A DNA stretch of 64,000 bases, taken from CAVPDA01 sp963702495 (GTDB lineage: Bacteria > Pseudomonadota > Gammaproteobacteria > Burkholderiales > Rhodocyclaceae). Below, piece by piece: positions 51,390 to 59,331 of the stretch (the first letter of the stretch is position 1; every line of letters begins with the position of its first letter). Location: contig CAVPDA010000013.1 of assembly GCA_963702495.1 (NCBI GenBank), forward strand, positions 20,475 to 84,474, in the 5' to 3' direction. The translations under genes were made by a program, and so were the position numbers. The notes under the pieces were generated by a model that ran no database searches, was not told the origin of the DNA, and worked only from the letters and a program-made list of their open reading frames with translations.

Positions 51390-51608
51390 ATGAACTGGGA
51401 TCGCATCGAAGGGAATTGGAAGCAATTCAAGGGCAACGTCAAGGAGCAGTGGGGCAAGCTTACCGACGATCAGCTTGACGTGATTGCGGGCAAGCGCGAA
51501 CACCTTGCCGGCAAGATCCAGGAAGCGTACGGTATTTCCAAGGACGAAGCGGAGAAGCAGCTCACTGACTGGCAGAGCGCTCTGAAAGAAATCAATCAAT
51601 CCAAGTGA
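51390..51608 (+). CDS. CsbD-family stress protein
   Basis: This 72-residue hydrophilic protein opens MNWDRIEGNWKQFKGNVKEQWGKLTDDQ, the CsbD signature, and continues GKREHLAGKIQEAYGISKDEAEKQL. ATG 51390 is placed by AAGGA at 51378-51382. The family is induced by general stress; the mechanism is unknown. A second, shorter CsbD gene lies at 58224. Confidence 0.9.
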   Translation: MNWDRIEGNWKQFKGNVKEQWGKLTDDQLDVIAGKREHLAGKIQEAYGISKDEAEKQLTDWQSALKEINQSK

Positions 51609-51770
51609 CGCGGCGCGGGCGCGAAGGCTTGCGCAATTGCGTAACCCGCGAATTCGCCGCATTGGGCCTCGACCAGACGCAGAGCGAACGCGCGCAGTGG
51701 CAAGTCGTAAGCCGTACTCGAGCAGATACGAGTATCGATGATCTCCAATGACTGACACAGAGGTATGCCA

Positions 51771-51992
51771 ATGAAAACGATGCAGAGATACGCGCTCGGT
51801 GCGGTTGCCGCAGCAATGCTCCTCGGCCTGGGTGGTTGTGCCGGGATGTTGACGCAGGATAAGAGCACCGTTATCGGCGCGGGCGCCGGTGCCGTCGGAG
51901 GTGCCGTTCTCACGGGCGGCAGCGCGGTCGGAACCGTCGGCGGTGCAGCCGTCGGCGGCGTCATCGGCCACGAAGTGAGCAAACCCAAATAG
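51771..51992 (+). CDS. OsmB-like glycine-zipper lipoprotein
   Basis: This 73-residue lipoprotein has the lipobox LGLGGC (Cys ~23). The mature part is a glycine-zipper membrane segment (GAGAGAVGGAVLTGG...GTVGGAAVGGVIG), matching osmotically inducible OsmB-type proteins. GAGG precedes ATG 51771. Confidence 0.8.
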   Translation: MKTMQRYALGAVAAAMLLGLGGCAGMLTQDKSTVIGAGAGAVGGAVLTGGSAVGTVGGAAVGGVIGHEVSKPK

Positions 51993-52119
51993 GCATCGAC
52001 TGCGATGCGCTGACCGACCCGGTCGGTGCGTCACGGTCGCTCATTGCCCCGATCCCGCTGCGTGGGTGACCGACACGGTCACGCTCGCTTCCGGGCAAAC
52101 GGATTACCAGGAGATACAA

Positions 52120-52314
52120 ATGATGAAACTTCGCGACACCGTCGGCGCAGCCTTGGTCATGGGTGCGCTGCTATTGGCGCTATCCGGCTGCCAGAAGGAA
52201 GGCCCGGCAGAGCACGCCGGCAAGGCAGTCGACCAGACGGTAGACAAGGCCGGACAGCAGATCGAAAAAGCCGGCGACAGCATCCAGGATGCGGCAAAGG
52301 GCGACAAGAAGTAA
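52120..52314 (+). CDS. Small lipoprotein with charged repeat-like body
   Basis: This 64-residue protein has signal peptide VGAALVMGALLLALSGC with the lipobox LSGC. The mature part is a short amphipathic helix with A/D/K-rich near-repeats (GKAVDQTVDKAGQQIEKAGD). It resembles small apolipoprotein-like stress lipoproteins in such clusters. GGAG lies upstream. Function unknown. Confidence 0.7.
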   Translation: MMKLRDTVGAALVMGALLLALSGCQKEGPAEHAGKAVDQTVDKAGQQIEKAGDSIQDAAKGDKK

Positions 52315-52317
52315 TCG

Positions 52318-52746
52318 TTGGATGGAAGCCATGACGACAACCTGAATCGAAGGTGGCTCGTTCGGCGCCTTCGAGGCCTTCGCCTGCCGGTGTTGTGGCT
52401 CGCAGAACCAGTGCTGAATACGGACAAAGCGTCCGCCGCCGCGCAGGCCGCCGATGAAGTCCTTGCGGGATCGGCATGGACGCGAGTTTCCGCTCTACGT
52501 CTGGCAGACCGGTTCGGTCATCCGGACCCACCGGAACATGGGCGCGAGGTGCTTGCCAACCGCGCCTCGCTGCTGCTCGACGGCATGGGACCTCTGTGGG
52601 ACCTGCCAAGCCGGGTCGGCGGGAAGGTCTTTGCCGGGATCCATGCGCTGTACGCGGGACTGGTTCTCGTCGTCGCGGCAGGTCTCGTCTTCGTACCCGT
52701 GCTGTACCGCCTGTGGCAGAAGTATCGCAGGGAGGAAGCCGTGTAG
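52318..52746 (+). CDS. Hypothetical protein with C-terminal membrane helix
   Basis: This 142-residue frame begins two codons after the lipoprotein. The C-terminus (ALYAGLVLVVAAGLVFVPVLYRLW then basic residues) looks like a genuine membrane anchor. The N-terminal part is Arg/Leu-rich and unrecognised. A long opposite-strand frame overlaps it, so coding strand is uncertain. Confidence 0.35.
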   Translation: MDGSHDDNLNRRWLVRRLRGLRLPVLWLAEPVLNTDKASAAAQAADEVLAGSAWTRVSALRLADRFGHPDPPEHGREVLANRASLLLDGMGPLWDLPSRVGGKVFAGIHALYAGLVLVVAAGLVFVPVLYRLWQKYRREEAV

Positions 52747-52952
52747 CCACCTGGCGTTTCGGGAACACGCTCGGCACGCTGTCAGACCAAAGGCTTGAAA
52801 TCGTGCGGGAGCGTGGGGATGAGTTCCGAGTAGCCGGAATCAATGTGCAAAATGAGCGGTTAGCAGTGCGCCATTGGCATCGCCTACTAGCTGATCCCGA
52901 GGTCATCGAAGTGCTGCAGCGCAAGCTCTCTTCGAAGCTTCACTCCGACAGG
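52747..52952 (+). pseudogene. Unrecognised gene, left part interrupted by the IS66 element
   Basis: This frame (codons in phase with 52938) reads TWRFGNTLGTLSDQRLEIV..., then ADPEVIEVLQRKLSSKLHSDR, and is cut at 52952 by the insertion. After removing the element and one target copy it continues in frame at 55220. Composition is less GC-rich than its surroundings. No family is recognised and the true start is not clear. Confidence 0.5.
52945..52952. repeat. Left 8-bp target duplication of the IS66 element
   Basis: CCGACAGG directly abuts the left GTAA end. The right copy is CCGACAAG (one mismatch). Eight-base duplications are the rule for IS66. Confidence 0.75.
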
Positions 52953-52956
52953 GTAA

Positions 52957-54406
52957 CTACTCGCGCCCCTGCGCGTAGATCTGTCCGGAGAGGGCCATCT
53001 GGATGGCGACGAGGGGGTTATATCCGCGGTTGGCCATGGTCTGGAGGTAGCTGGAGATCCGGCAATAGGCCTCGGCGTATTTACGGGTACGGAAGCAGCC
53101 GGAGACCTTCTGCTTGACCTTGCTCATGCGCAGGTCGCGCTCGGCGCGGTTGTTGGTGAACGGCACGTGGGGGAGCTTGGCAAAGAGCAGCACGGCATCC
53201 TCATAGTCCTTGAATCGCTCCCAGAGGTTATGGGCGTCGGATTTGGCGACCCGGCCGCGGCTGCCCTTCTTGCGCGGGGGAAGGGGTGGGAGCTGCTTGG
53301 CGCCCTGGGCTCAGGATCCTGCGGTAGCGCTTGCGCAGGTTCTTGTACTCCACCTCGGTCAGCTGCTTGCTTCGCGTTAGCGACCTTGGTACGCGTCTGC
53401 TTGAGCAGGCGCTTGAGATTCTTCGCCCACGGGTAGCCGTTGGACTCGATGACGAAGGTGAGCTCGCGCAGCAGGTGGGCGCCACACAGGCCATGGCCGC
53501 AGTGGGTGTAGGACAGGTAGGAGGCCCAGCAGTCGTGGATGAGGCTGCCTCCATAGCGGGGGATGATGTTGATCGCCGTGATGGCTTCCAGTCCGCGCTT
53601 GGGGTGAAGGAATTTCAGGGTGATGTCCGCGCCCGAGCAAACGTGGACCAGTGGTTCTTGCGCTCGACCCGCAGGGAAGTCTCATCCACGTGCAGGGTGG
53701 GCTGGGCGAGGAGCTGGTCGATGGCGGTGCGCTCCCACGCGGCCAGGGCGTGATGCAGCTGCAGGACCCACTTGAGCAGGGTCGCTTCGGAGACGATCTG
53801 CTCGATGAGGGTGGCGAGGGTGTGCTGCACCCGCTTCAGTGCCACCATCTGGGCGATCAGCAGGTGCAGGACGAAGGCCTTGATCCCGGTGCCGTACTGC
53901 AGCGGGCCGGACAGATCCGCCGGGAAGCTGCCTGTGGTCAGCGCCTGGCAGCGGGGGCAGGACTTGAGCTCGGCGTCGACGTGGCTCACCACCTTCTCGA
54001 AGACGATGTCGATGCGGGTGCGCCGCTCGTGTGCCTGACAGGGCGTGTCGGTCAGATCGGTGCCACAGCGGGCACAGGTGGTGACGGGGGCGATGGCGAC
54101 GGTCTCCACCGTGCGGGTGTGGCGGGCGCGCTCCAGGGGCGGCTCTGGGCCGTTGGACTGGCTGCCGGGCCGGCAGGCGCTCTCATCGTCCTTGGGGGTG
54201 CGCGAGGGGGGCACGCTGGCGTTGCGGCTATTCTTCGGCGTGCTCTTTTCCATGAACACCGCCATCAGCAGCTCGAATAGCATCAGCAGGGCCTGGATGA
54301 GGGCGCGGCCCTCGGCCGAGATGCGGCCCCTGGCGCACAGCGCCTCGAACTGGCCCTTGAGTCCTTCGAACTCGGCGCGCAGAGAAACCGTGTTGACGCT
54401 GGCCAC
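52957..54406 (-). pseudogene. IS66 TnpC transposase with at least three frameshifts
   Basis: From ATG 54406 the protein has an N-terminal helical part, a zinc-finger region (TCARCGTDL and CPRCQAL), and reaches the first catalytic Asp in HVDETSLRVERKNHW. The frame is lost at ~53646 (one base missing before HVCSGADITLKF), again near 53370 (before KQLTEVEYKNL), and again near 53310 (before GAKQLPPLPP). The final frame (53193-52957) has the conserved FTNNRAERDLRMSKVKQKVSGCFRT block and ends inside the terminal repeat. Not functional as read. Confidence 0.85.
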
Positions 54407-54410
54407 CGCC

Positions 54411-55073
54411 TCAGCGGGCCTCGACGGCCATGAGCGCGGCCAGCACCGCCAGGCGCTCGGGCGCCGGCATGGCGCGGTAGCGTCGCGCCCAGCTCTCGGC
54501 CTTGCGCTTGATGCGCTGCCGATCGGTGAAATTCTTGCCGGCGAAGCGTGCCCAGTGCACCCGGTCCGGGATGAAGTTCAGCCACAGCTTCTCGGTGCGC
54601 ACGCCGGCCTGGTTCATGACCTGCAGCTCCAGGTGCTGCCAATCGCCGAGCTCTGCGTCGTAGAGGGCCGAGGGGTAGCCGGAGAGGATCACCGCACACG
54701 GCAGGCCCTTGAGCAGCGCCAGGAGCTCGCGATGGTCCTGCTCGGTGTACTCGAAGCGATAACGCCGCCCCGAGCTGCGGGTCTGGTGCAGGTAGGGCGG
54801 GTCGCTGTAGACCAGCTCCCGGCCGGTGAATGGGAACGCCGCCAGAAAGCGGTGGGCACAGCCGTGGACCCTCTCCACGGGGTAGTCGCACTGCAAGCGC
54901 TCCAGCGCCCGCTCATTCAGATCGATGCCGATGTTGCGCAGCGCCGGCGCCTTGCGCTGCATGATCGCCCCGCCGCCCAGGTGCGTCTCGATGTAGGTGT
55001 CGTGCGGCGGCATCACGGCGATGATCGGCTGGCACAAGCCCGAGGTCGCCTTGGAGCCGAAGTAGCTGCCCAT
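54411..55073 (-). CDS. DNA adenine methylase (D12/Dam-like) inside the IS66 element
   Basis: This 220-residue N6-adenine methyltransferase has an N-terminal SAM-binding FxGxG-like segment GSYFGSKATSG, the acidic ETHLGGGAIM, and the catalytic DPPY in ELVYSDPPYLHQTRSSG. It has a short target-recognition region and is smaller than Dam (~278). It lies directly upstream of tnpC, four bases from its start, in the same orientation, so it is co-transcribed. It may modify the element's ends or protect it from host restriction (inference). Confidence 0.85.
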   Translation of the reverse strand: MGSYFGSKATSGLCQPIIAVMPPHDTYIETHLGGGAIMQRKAPALRNIGIDLNERALERLQCDYPVERVHGCAHRFLAAFPFTGRELVYSDPPYLHQTRSSGRRYRFEYTEQDHRELLALLKGLPCAVILSGYPSALYDAELGDWQHLELQVMNQAGVRTEKLWLNFIPDRVHWARFAGKNFTDRQRIKRKAESWARRYRAMPAPERLAVLAALMAVEAR

Positions 55074-55211
55074 CGCAGGGGGCCCGGTGAAGGTCTCGGG
55101 CCAACTCTAGGCGCTGGGCGCTATGTTGTCAAGCGCGAATTCCGGTAGACCCGAATTCCGGAGATTGGCTGCGCCGGTATCAGGAGGGGCGGCTGGGGGG
55201 CGAGTAGTTAC

Positions 55212-55219
55212 CCGACAAG
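55212..55219. repeat. Right 8-bp target duplication of the IS66 element
   Basis: CCGACAAG directly follows the right end. Seven of eight bases match the left copy CCGACAGG. Confidence 0.75.
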
Positions 55220-55387
55220 TATCTACTCATGCCCATCGCACAATGGCACAAGCGACGACTCGACGCGGTAACATTCGATGATGAGAAGCATGAATTGACC
55301 CCGTCGGCATTATTCGGGGCGCAATGCGATAACGCCCTGCGGATTGGACGCGTGCCACAGATCCGCGAGAAAGATACCGATCCGTAG
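55220..55387 (+). pseudogene. Unrecognised gene, right part after the IS66 element
   Basis: This frame continues the left fragment exactly: ...LHSDR then YLLMPIAQWHKRRLDAVTF, ELTPSALFGAQCDNALRIG and a TAG at 55385. That phase is kept across 2.26 kb of inserted DNA supports one ancestral gene. Product not recognised. Confidence 0.5.
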
Positions 55388-55483
55388 GCGACAGCATCAG
55401 GTTAACGAATTGGATCGGCGTGCGTTAGGAGTCAGACAAGACCAGTTCGCGTTTTTCACGCATCATTTTCAGGAGAATCTGTC

Positions 55484-55981
55484 ATGAGCAAATTGCTGTC
55501 AGTACTGATCGCTTCAGTTTTTGCGGCCTCGATGAGCCTCAACGTCGCCGCGGCGGACGCCACCAAAGCTGAAGTCAAGGCTGAAGTCAAAACCGAGAAA
55601 GCCGGAGCGACCGAAATGAAGAAGGACGCCAAGGCGGAATCCACGGAAACCAAGAAGATTTCGGGTGCGACCGAGAAGACGACGGACGCCAAGGCTGATT
55701 TCAAGAATGCGGAAACGAATGCCAAGGCAGACTACAAAGCAGCAAGCGCGGATTGCAAGACGAAGCCATCTGCGGAGCAGAAGGCCTGCTTGAAGGATGC
55801 GAAGACCGCCAGAGATAAGGCAATCGGTGACGCGAAAGCGACCAGGGACAAGGCTGTCGCCGAGGCCAAGGCGTCGAAGAAAGCGGCTGGGGTCGAAGCG
55901 GACGCTGCGAAGGAGAAGGCTGGCGCCGAAGCCACGGCCACAAAGGAAAAAGCCAAGGCAGAAGAAAAAGCCACCAAGTAA
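55484..55981 (+). CDS. Periplasmic Lys/Ala/Glu-rich helical protein
   Basis: This 165-residue protein has a signal peptide (LLSVLIASVFAASMSLNVAAA). The mature chain is almost entirely K, A, E, D and T with heptad-like repeats (AKADYKAAS, AKTARDKAIGDAKATRDKAVAEAKASKKAA), predicted as one long charged helix. AGGAG precedes the ATG, and a perfect terminator hairpin follows. Similar proteins are annotated only as hypothetical; a stress or periplasmic-buffer role is conceivable. Confidence 0.75.
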   Translation: MSKLLSVLIASVFAASMSLNVAAADATKAEVKAEVKTEKAGATEMKKDAKAESTETKKISGATEKTTDAKADFKNAETNAKADYKAASADCKTKPSAEQKACLKDAKTARDKAIGDAKATRDKAVAEAKASKKAAGVEADAAKEKAGAEATATKEKAKAEEKATK

Positions 55982-55997
55982 TATTTGGCAGGTCTAC

Positions 55998-56038
55998 ATC
56001 CCATAAGGCAGGCTCGCTCTCACCCTGCCTTATGGGAT
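55998..56038 (+). terminator. Perfect 15-bp hairpin terminator
   Basis: ATCCCATAAGGCAGG (55998-56012), an 11-base loop, then CCTGCCTTATGGGAT (56024-56038), followed by TTTTC across the stem end. It starts 17 bases after the Lys/Ala-rich gene's stop and is the clearest intrinsic terminator in the window. Confidence 0.8.
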
Positions 56039-56081
56039 TTTCAGTGGTACCTAAAGACGCCGCGCTGAGAATTCCGCGCGT

Positions 56082-56640
56082 TCAACATTCGTCGTCCACC
56101 GGATTTCCGAACCCCAGATCAAGGATGCCCGCGCTGCGGATCTTGTCCTGGCGAGCCAATGGAGCGCAGTACGCGCTCGTGCTCAGCGGCATGTCGCCCC
56201 AGTTTCCCCGGTCGAGCGGCGCTTCGTGCCCCTTGCGCTTCGACAGCAGATCGTTCATGCACAAGCCGTGCAGCAGCACGCCCAGCTTGCCCCTGGTTTG
56301 CCGGATCGCCATGGCCAGCCGCTGGCATTGGCGCGGCACAGCGATAACTCCCCGACGCAGGCGCATGGCGATCGCCAATGGTTTGTTCGGCGCCACCACG
56401 TAGTCCTCAAGCACGCCGTTCAGCGCGCCGGGCAGCGCCGCGCGCACCGACACCAAGTGCTTCGCTCGCTGAGAAAGGGCTCAAGCCGCGCGAGCTGCCT
56501 TAGTCGAGATCGTGGTTGACGAGGCCAACCACGCCGCCGATACACCGGTACGCCAGGCGCGTGATGCCGTCCGCTCCGGTTTCGGCTTCGGCGTGGCGAG
56601 CATTCCCGAGACGCTGGCGATGCTGCAATGTACCGCCTCG
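56082..56640 (-). pseudogene. Alpha/beta hydrolase remnant
   Basis: Pieces of one lipase-like hydrolase appear in order on the minus strand. ITRLAYRCIGGVVGLVNHDLD comes first (~56580-56515), then after a frame change ALNGVLEDYVVAPNKPLAIAMRLRR and LGVLLHGLCMNDL, which carries the oxyanion-loop HG. This runs directly into PLARQDKIRSAGILDLGFGN, normally much further downstream, so the nucleophile region is deleted. It stops at VDDEC. Confidence 0.6.
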
Positions 56641-57055
56641 ACCAAGCCGACGACGCTGGCGATGGACAGCCGACTGCCCCTGCGATGATCGGCAGCGAAT
56701 ACCCAGCGCTATTTCACCATGGCCAAGCCATTGGAATCGAGGCGCCCTTCGGCGTGGGCGGCGCCCACAATCTCGAAGCGGCATGCTGCTGCCTCGCCGC
56801 GCCTGAAATGCGTCGCGATTGGCTGCAGTGGCAGCTTTCAGCAACGCTGCTGACCTGGTTCAGCCGCGCTACGCGAAAAAGTTTCCGACTCGCTGATTTT
56901 CGTCAATGACTTGAGTGGGATGCAGGTGTTAGTTTTTTTAATGGTTATCGGGCACTCGAAGTCAGCGCCTGTCCCGGTAACCCGTGGCATTGAACGCCGT
57001 TGCGTAGCAGCGTCTTCCCTCGTCAGAAGGATTTCGGATTGTTAGGAGAGATGAA
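56641..57055. other. Degenerate stretch before the DUF3309 gene
   Basis: No intact gene is seen; the first part may be further eroded hydrolase or neighbouring-gene sequence. Around 56920-56945 an AT-rich island with a T7 run could include a promoter or terminator. Confidence 0.35.
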
Positions 57056-57214
57056 ATGACGTTAGGAACAATTCTACTGATTGTCTTGGTGCTATTGCTG
57101 ATCGGCGTGATTCCAGCCTGGCCCCACAGCCGGGGATGGGGTTACGGTCCCAGCGGTGGTCTTGGGCTGGTGTTGTTGATCCTGATCGTTCTGTGGCTGA
57201 TGGGCAAAATATAG
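57056..57214 (+). CDS. DUF3309 family small membrane protein
   Basis: This 52-residue protein has two hydrophobic helices flanking a conserved loop: GTILLIVLVLLLIGVIPAWP, then HSRGWGYGPSGGLGLVLLIL. The WPHSRGWGYxPSGGLG loop is the DUF3309 signature. It is preceded by TAGGAG. Such proteins are common in proteobacterial stress gene clusters; function unknown. Confidence 0.88.
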   Translation: MTLGTILLIVLVLLLIGVIPAWPHSRGWGYGPSGGLGLVLLILIVLWLMGKI

Positions 57215-57383
57215 ACGTTCGTTGCCCCGTTTTTCGCATGCTGCAGGCACTCAACTGACCGGGAAACTCGCGTTTCCGTTTTTGCAGCGCAACGAAGATC
57301 GCGCAACGAACCTCTTGCATTACGTTCGAGCACCGAGCGGCAATTGGGCATTCGGCATCGTCATTCGACTGGAGAACCTGGAC

Positions 57384-57695
57384 ATGAGACGACTCAATCG
57401 TTTGCCCGCATTTTTCCTGACTGTCCTGTTGGCCTTTTTCGTGGGCTGCACAGCTACGCCCAAGCAGGAGGGGACAGGCGAATATATCGACGACACGGTC
57501 CTGACCACGAAGGTCAAGGCGGCCGTTCTGAACGAACCCTCCCTGAAATCCGCCGAGATCAACGTCGAGACCTTCAAGGGCGTGGTGCAGCTGAGCGGCT
57601 TTGTCAGTTCCCAGACCGACATCAACAAGGCGGTCGAGGTCGCACGTGGCGTGGGCGGTGTGAAGTCGGTCAAGAATGACATGCGTGTCAAGTGA
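57384..57695 (+). CDS. BON-domain lipoprotein
   Basis: This 103-residue lipoprotein has lipobox FFVGC after a signal helix (LPAFFLTVLLAFFVGC). One BON domain follows: DTVLTTKVKAAVLNEPSLKSAEINVETFKGVVQLSGFVSSQTDINKA (seen as its parts) and VARGVGGVKSVKNDMRVK. OsmY-like BON proteins bind phospholipid and are induced by osmotic stress. Confidence 0.88.
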   Translation: MRRLNRLPAFFLTVLLAFFVGCTATPKQEGTGEYIDDTVLTTKVKAAVLNEPSLKSAEINVETFKGVVQLSGFVSSQTDINKAVEVARGVGGVKSVKNDMRVK

Positions 57696-57763
57696 GGGTA
57701 GATCAAGCTATCGGCGCGACTATGCCCGGATGACGCGCCGTCAGTAAAGGGAAAGGAAGGGAA

Positions 57764-57928
57764 ATGCTGCAATATGCCGTGGTTTTCCTGGTCATCGCGC
57801 TGGTCGCTGCGCTGTTCGGCTTTACCGGCATCGCTGCCGGCGCCGCCGAGATCGCCAAGATCCTGTTCTTCGTTTTTGTGCTCCTGTTTGTCGCCTCGCT
57901 GATCGTGGGACTGGTGCGTCGCAAGTGA
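57764..57928 (+). CDS. DUF1328 family small membrane protein (YtjA-like)
   Basis: This 54-residue protein reads MLQYAVVFLVIALVAALFGF, TGIAAGAAEIAKILFFVF, VLLFVASLIVGLVRRK: two membrane helices around TGIAAGAAEIAK, the DUF1328 signature. GGAAGGG precedes the ATG. It is the third very small envelope gene in this run. Confidence 0.9.
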   Translation: MLQYAVVFLVIALVAALFGFTGIAAGAAEIAKILFFVFVLLFVASLIVGLVRRK

Positions 57929-58223
57929 CCGTGGTGCCGTGAGGCCTCTCGCCGAATTCTTTCCGTATCGCATGTAGAGAGCAACTCGGCGGGTTGGCCA
58001 TCTGCGCGGCAGCGAACAGAATTGGCAGGCACGGTGGCTTAGATTGTTCTTGATGGTTGGCATGAATGTGCCGGTACCAGGAACCATTGACGTGGCGCGT
58101 TTGGCGGTCTTCGGTTCGATGGCAACACAATGAGGAGATCCTTGGTGTCCCACCACGGCCTTCTCAATCTTGCAGTGCGCGGCGTGCCGGCCGCTTACCG
58201 GCATACGATATCAGGAGCAAATC

Positions 58224-58409
58224 ATGAACAAAGACCAAGTCAAAGGCCGAGTCAAAGAAGTGAAAGGCAAGATCAAGGAGGTCGCCGGCAAACTCGTGGG
58301 CGACGAGAACCTGGAAGCGAGAGGCAAGGTTCAAAAAGTTCTCGGCGAGGCTCAAGCAAAGTTTGGTGACGTCAAGCAAGACGTGAAAGACGCAAAGAAG
58401 GGCGCCTGA
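58224..58409 (+). CDS. CsbD-family stress protein, short form
   Basis: This 61-residue protein opens MNKDQVKGRVKEVKGKIKEV and continues AGKLVGDENLEARGKVQKVLGEAQAKFGDVK, the short CsbD form. CAGGAG lies upstream. A perfect TTCTCC-G-GGAGAA palindrome follows the stop. Confidence 0.9.
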   Translation: MNKDQVKGRVKEVKGKIKEVAGKLVGDENLEARGKVQKVLGEAQAKFGDVKQDVKDAKKGA

Positions 58410-58519
58410 CTTCAGCCCATCATTCTCCGGGAGAAGAGTGCCTGTGTTCCGCAAGAAGTCGATCTTGGGTGAACTGACCCTGTGGCGCGGCCGGCGCCAA
58501 GCTATGGCGTGATCGCAGC

Positions 58520-58705
58520 GTGATCGTTCTCGTTCATCTCGTCCTTTGGTTGCTGGCCGACTTTGTCGGCCTGATTTCGCTGTCGGTCAAAAATCGGCGA
58601 TCCCTCGAAGGGCAGTTTGGCACTGCAAGTCGCGGCCGGGGTGCCCACCGATCCCCGTGGAACTGCGGCAACTCATCCGGCGCATGGGCAGCGGAGAATC
58701 CGTAC
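58520..58705 (+). pseudogene. Integrase-core transposase remnant
   Basis: IVLVHLVLWLLADFVGLIS and SVKNRRSLE match the opening of rve-type transposases. After a deletion and frame change the DNA encodes CKSRPGCPPIPVELRQLIRRM, their helix before the catalytic domain (usually IPVELRxLIRRM). The catalytic core is absent, and the remnant runs directly into a duplicated gene end. Confidence 0.5.
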
Positions 58706-58709
58706 TCAG

Positions 58710-58833
58710 GTTCACGGGCGGGACCCTGGACGGATCTGCCGAGATCCCATTGGCCGAAAGAGACCAGACACAGGGGCGCGCACGACGATCGACACAGGGA
58801 TTCGGGGCAGGAGCACGACAGCCGATAGACATT
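58710..58833 (+). repeat. Partial duplicate of the lipoprotein gene 3' end
   Basis: These ~124 bases closely match 59142-59265 at a constant offset of 432 bp. Both encode SRAGPW(T/M)DLPRSHWPKETR and share the stop position. Only the C-terminal third of the gene is copied, and it is fused to the transposase remnant. Confidence 0.75.
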
Positions 58834-58948
58834 CCGAATAGCGCACGTGGAGCGTCATGTTATTCACACTGATCGACAAGAGTGTCCTAAGAGCGCGACC
58901 GCCAGGAAACATTCGGTAAGTCTTCGGTAGAAGCGAAAGGAGAAACCC

Positions 58949-59260
58949 ATGAACAAATTACTGGTCGTCGCTATATTGGCGGCGCTTACCCTCACGGCAT
59001 GCATTGTGTCGCCAGGCCCCCCAGGCTACGGGGGTGTAATGGTCGCGCCTCTTCCGGCGACTGTCGAGGTGGGTCCAGACCCATACTACTATCAGAGCGG
59101 CCATTATTACTTCTACGAAAACAATCACTGGCGCTACTCAAGTTCCCGGGCAGGACCCTGGATGGATCTGCCGAGATCACATTGGCCGAAGGAGACCAGA
59201 TACAGGGGCAGGGACGACGATCGGCACAGGGATTCGAGGCAGGAGCACGACAACCGATAG
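58949..59260 (+). CDS. Hypothetical lipoprotein with YYYQSGHYYFYENN motif
   Basis: This 103-residue lipoprotein has signal VVAILAALTLTAC with lipobox LTAC, a Pro/Gly-rich linker, the aromatic run DPYYYQSGHYYFYENNHWRYS and a very basic/acidic tail (RDDDRHRDSRQEHDNR). AAAGGAGA precedes the ATG. Family unknown. Its 3' end is duplicated upstream. Confidence 0.65.
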   Translation: MNKLLVVAILAALTLTACIVSPGPPGYGGVMVAPLPATVEVGPDPYYYQSGHYYFYENNHWRYSSSRAGPWMDLPRSHWPKETRYRGRDDDRHRDSRQEHDNR

Positions 59261-59265
59261 GCATT
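59142..59265 (+). repeat. Parent copy of the duplicated 3' end
   Basis: Aligned with 58710-58833 at a fixed 432-bp offset with scattered substitutions. This copy is part of the intact lipoprotein gene, so it is taken as the source. Confidence 0.7.
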
Positions 59266-59331
59266 CAATGGGGTGAGCGTAACTATCACCCTGATGCTCG
59301 GGGAGTCGGAAGAGGCGTAAAGGCGATGGGT

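Larger units (their letters stand above)
52953..55211. mobile_element. IS66-type element with a DNA adenine methylase passenger
   Basis: This 2259-bp element has inverted ends GTAACTACTCGCGCCCC (left) and GTAACTACTCGCCCCCC (right, read inward). They begin with the IS66-typical GTAA and match at 16 of 17 positions. It is flanked by an 8-bp duplication with one mismatch. It carries a transposase (broken by at least three frameshifts) and an intact-looking adenine methylase, both leftward. No tnpA or tnpB is present. Confidence 0.85.

Noticed and set aside
52157..52924. Minus-strand 255-codon frame over the lipoprotein and following ORF
   Set aside because: The lipoprotein on the plus strand has a proper signal and lipobox; the minus frame is Arg/Pro-rich without domains.
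52953..55211. Methylase as part of a restriction-modification system
   Set aside because: No restriction gene lies within the element; mrr at 27 kb is a modification-dependent enzyme and unlinked. A solitary methylase passenger fits better.
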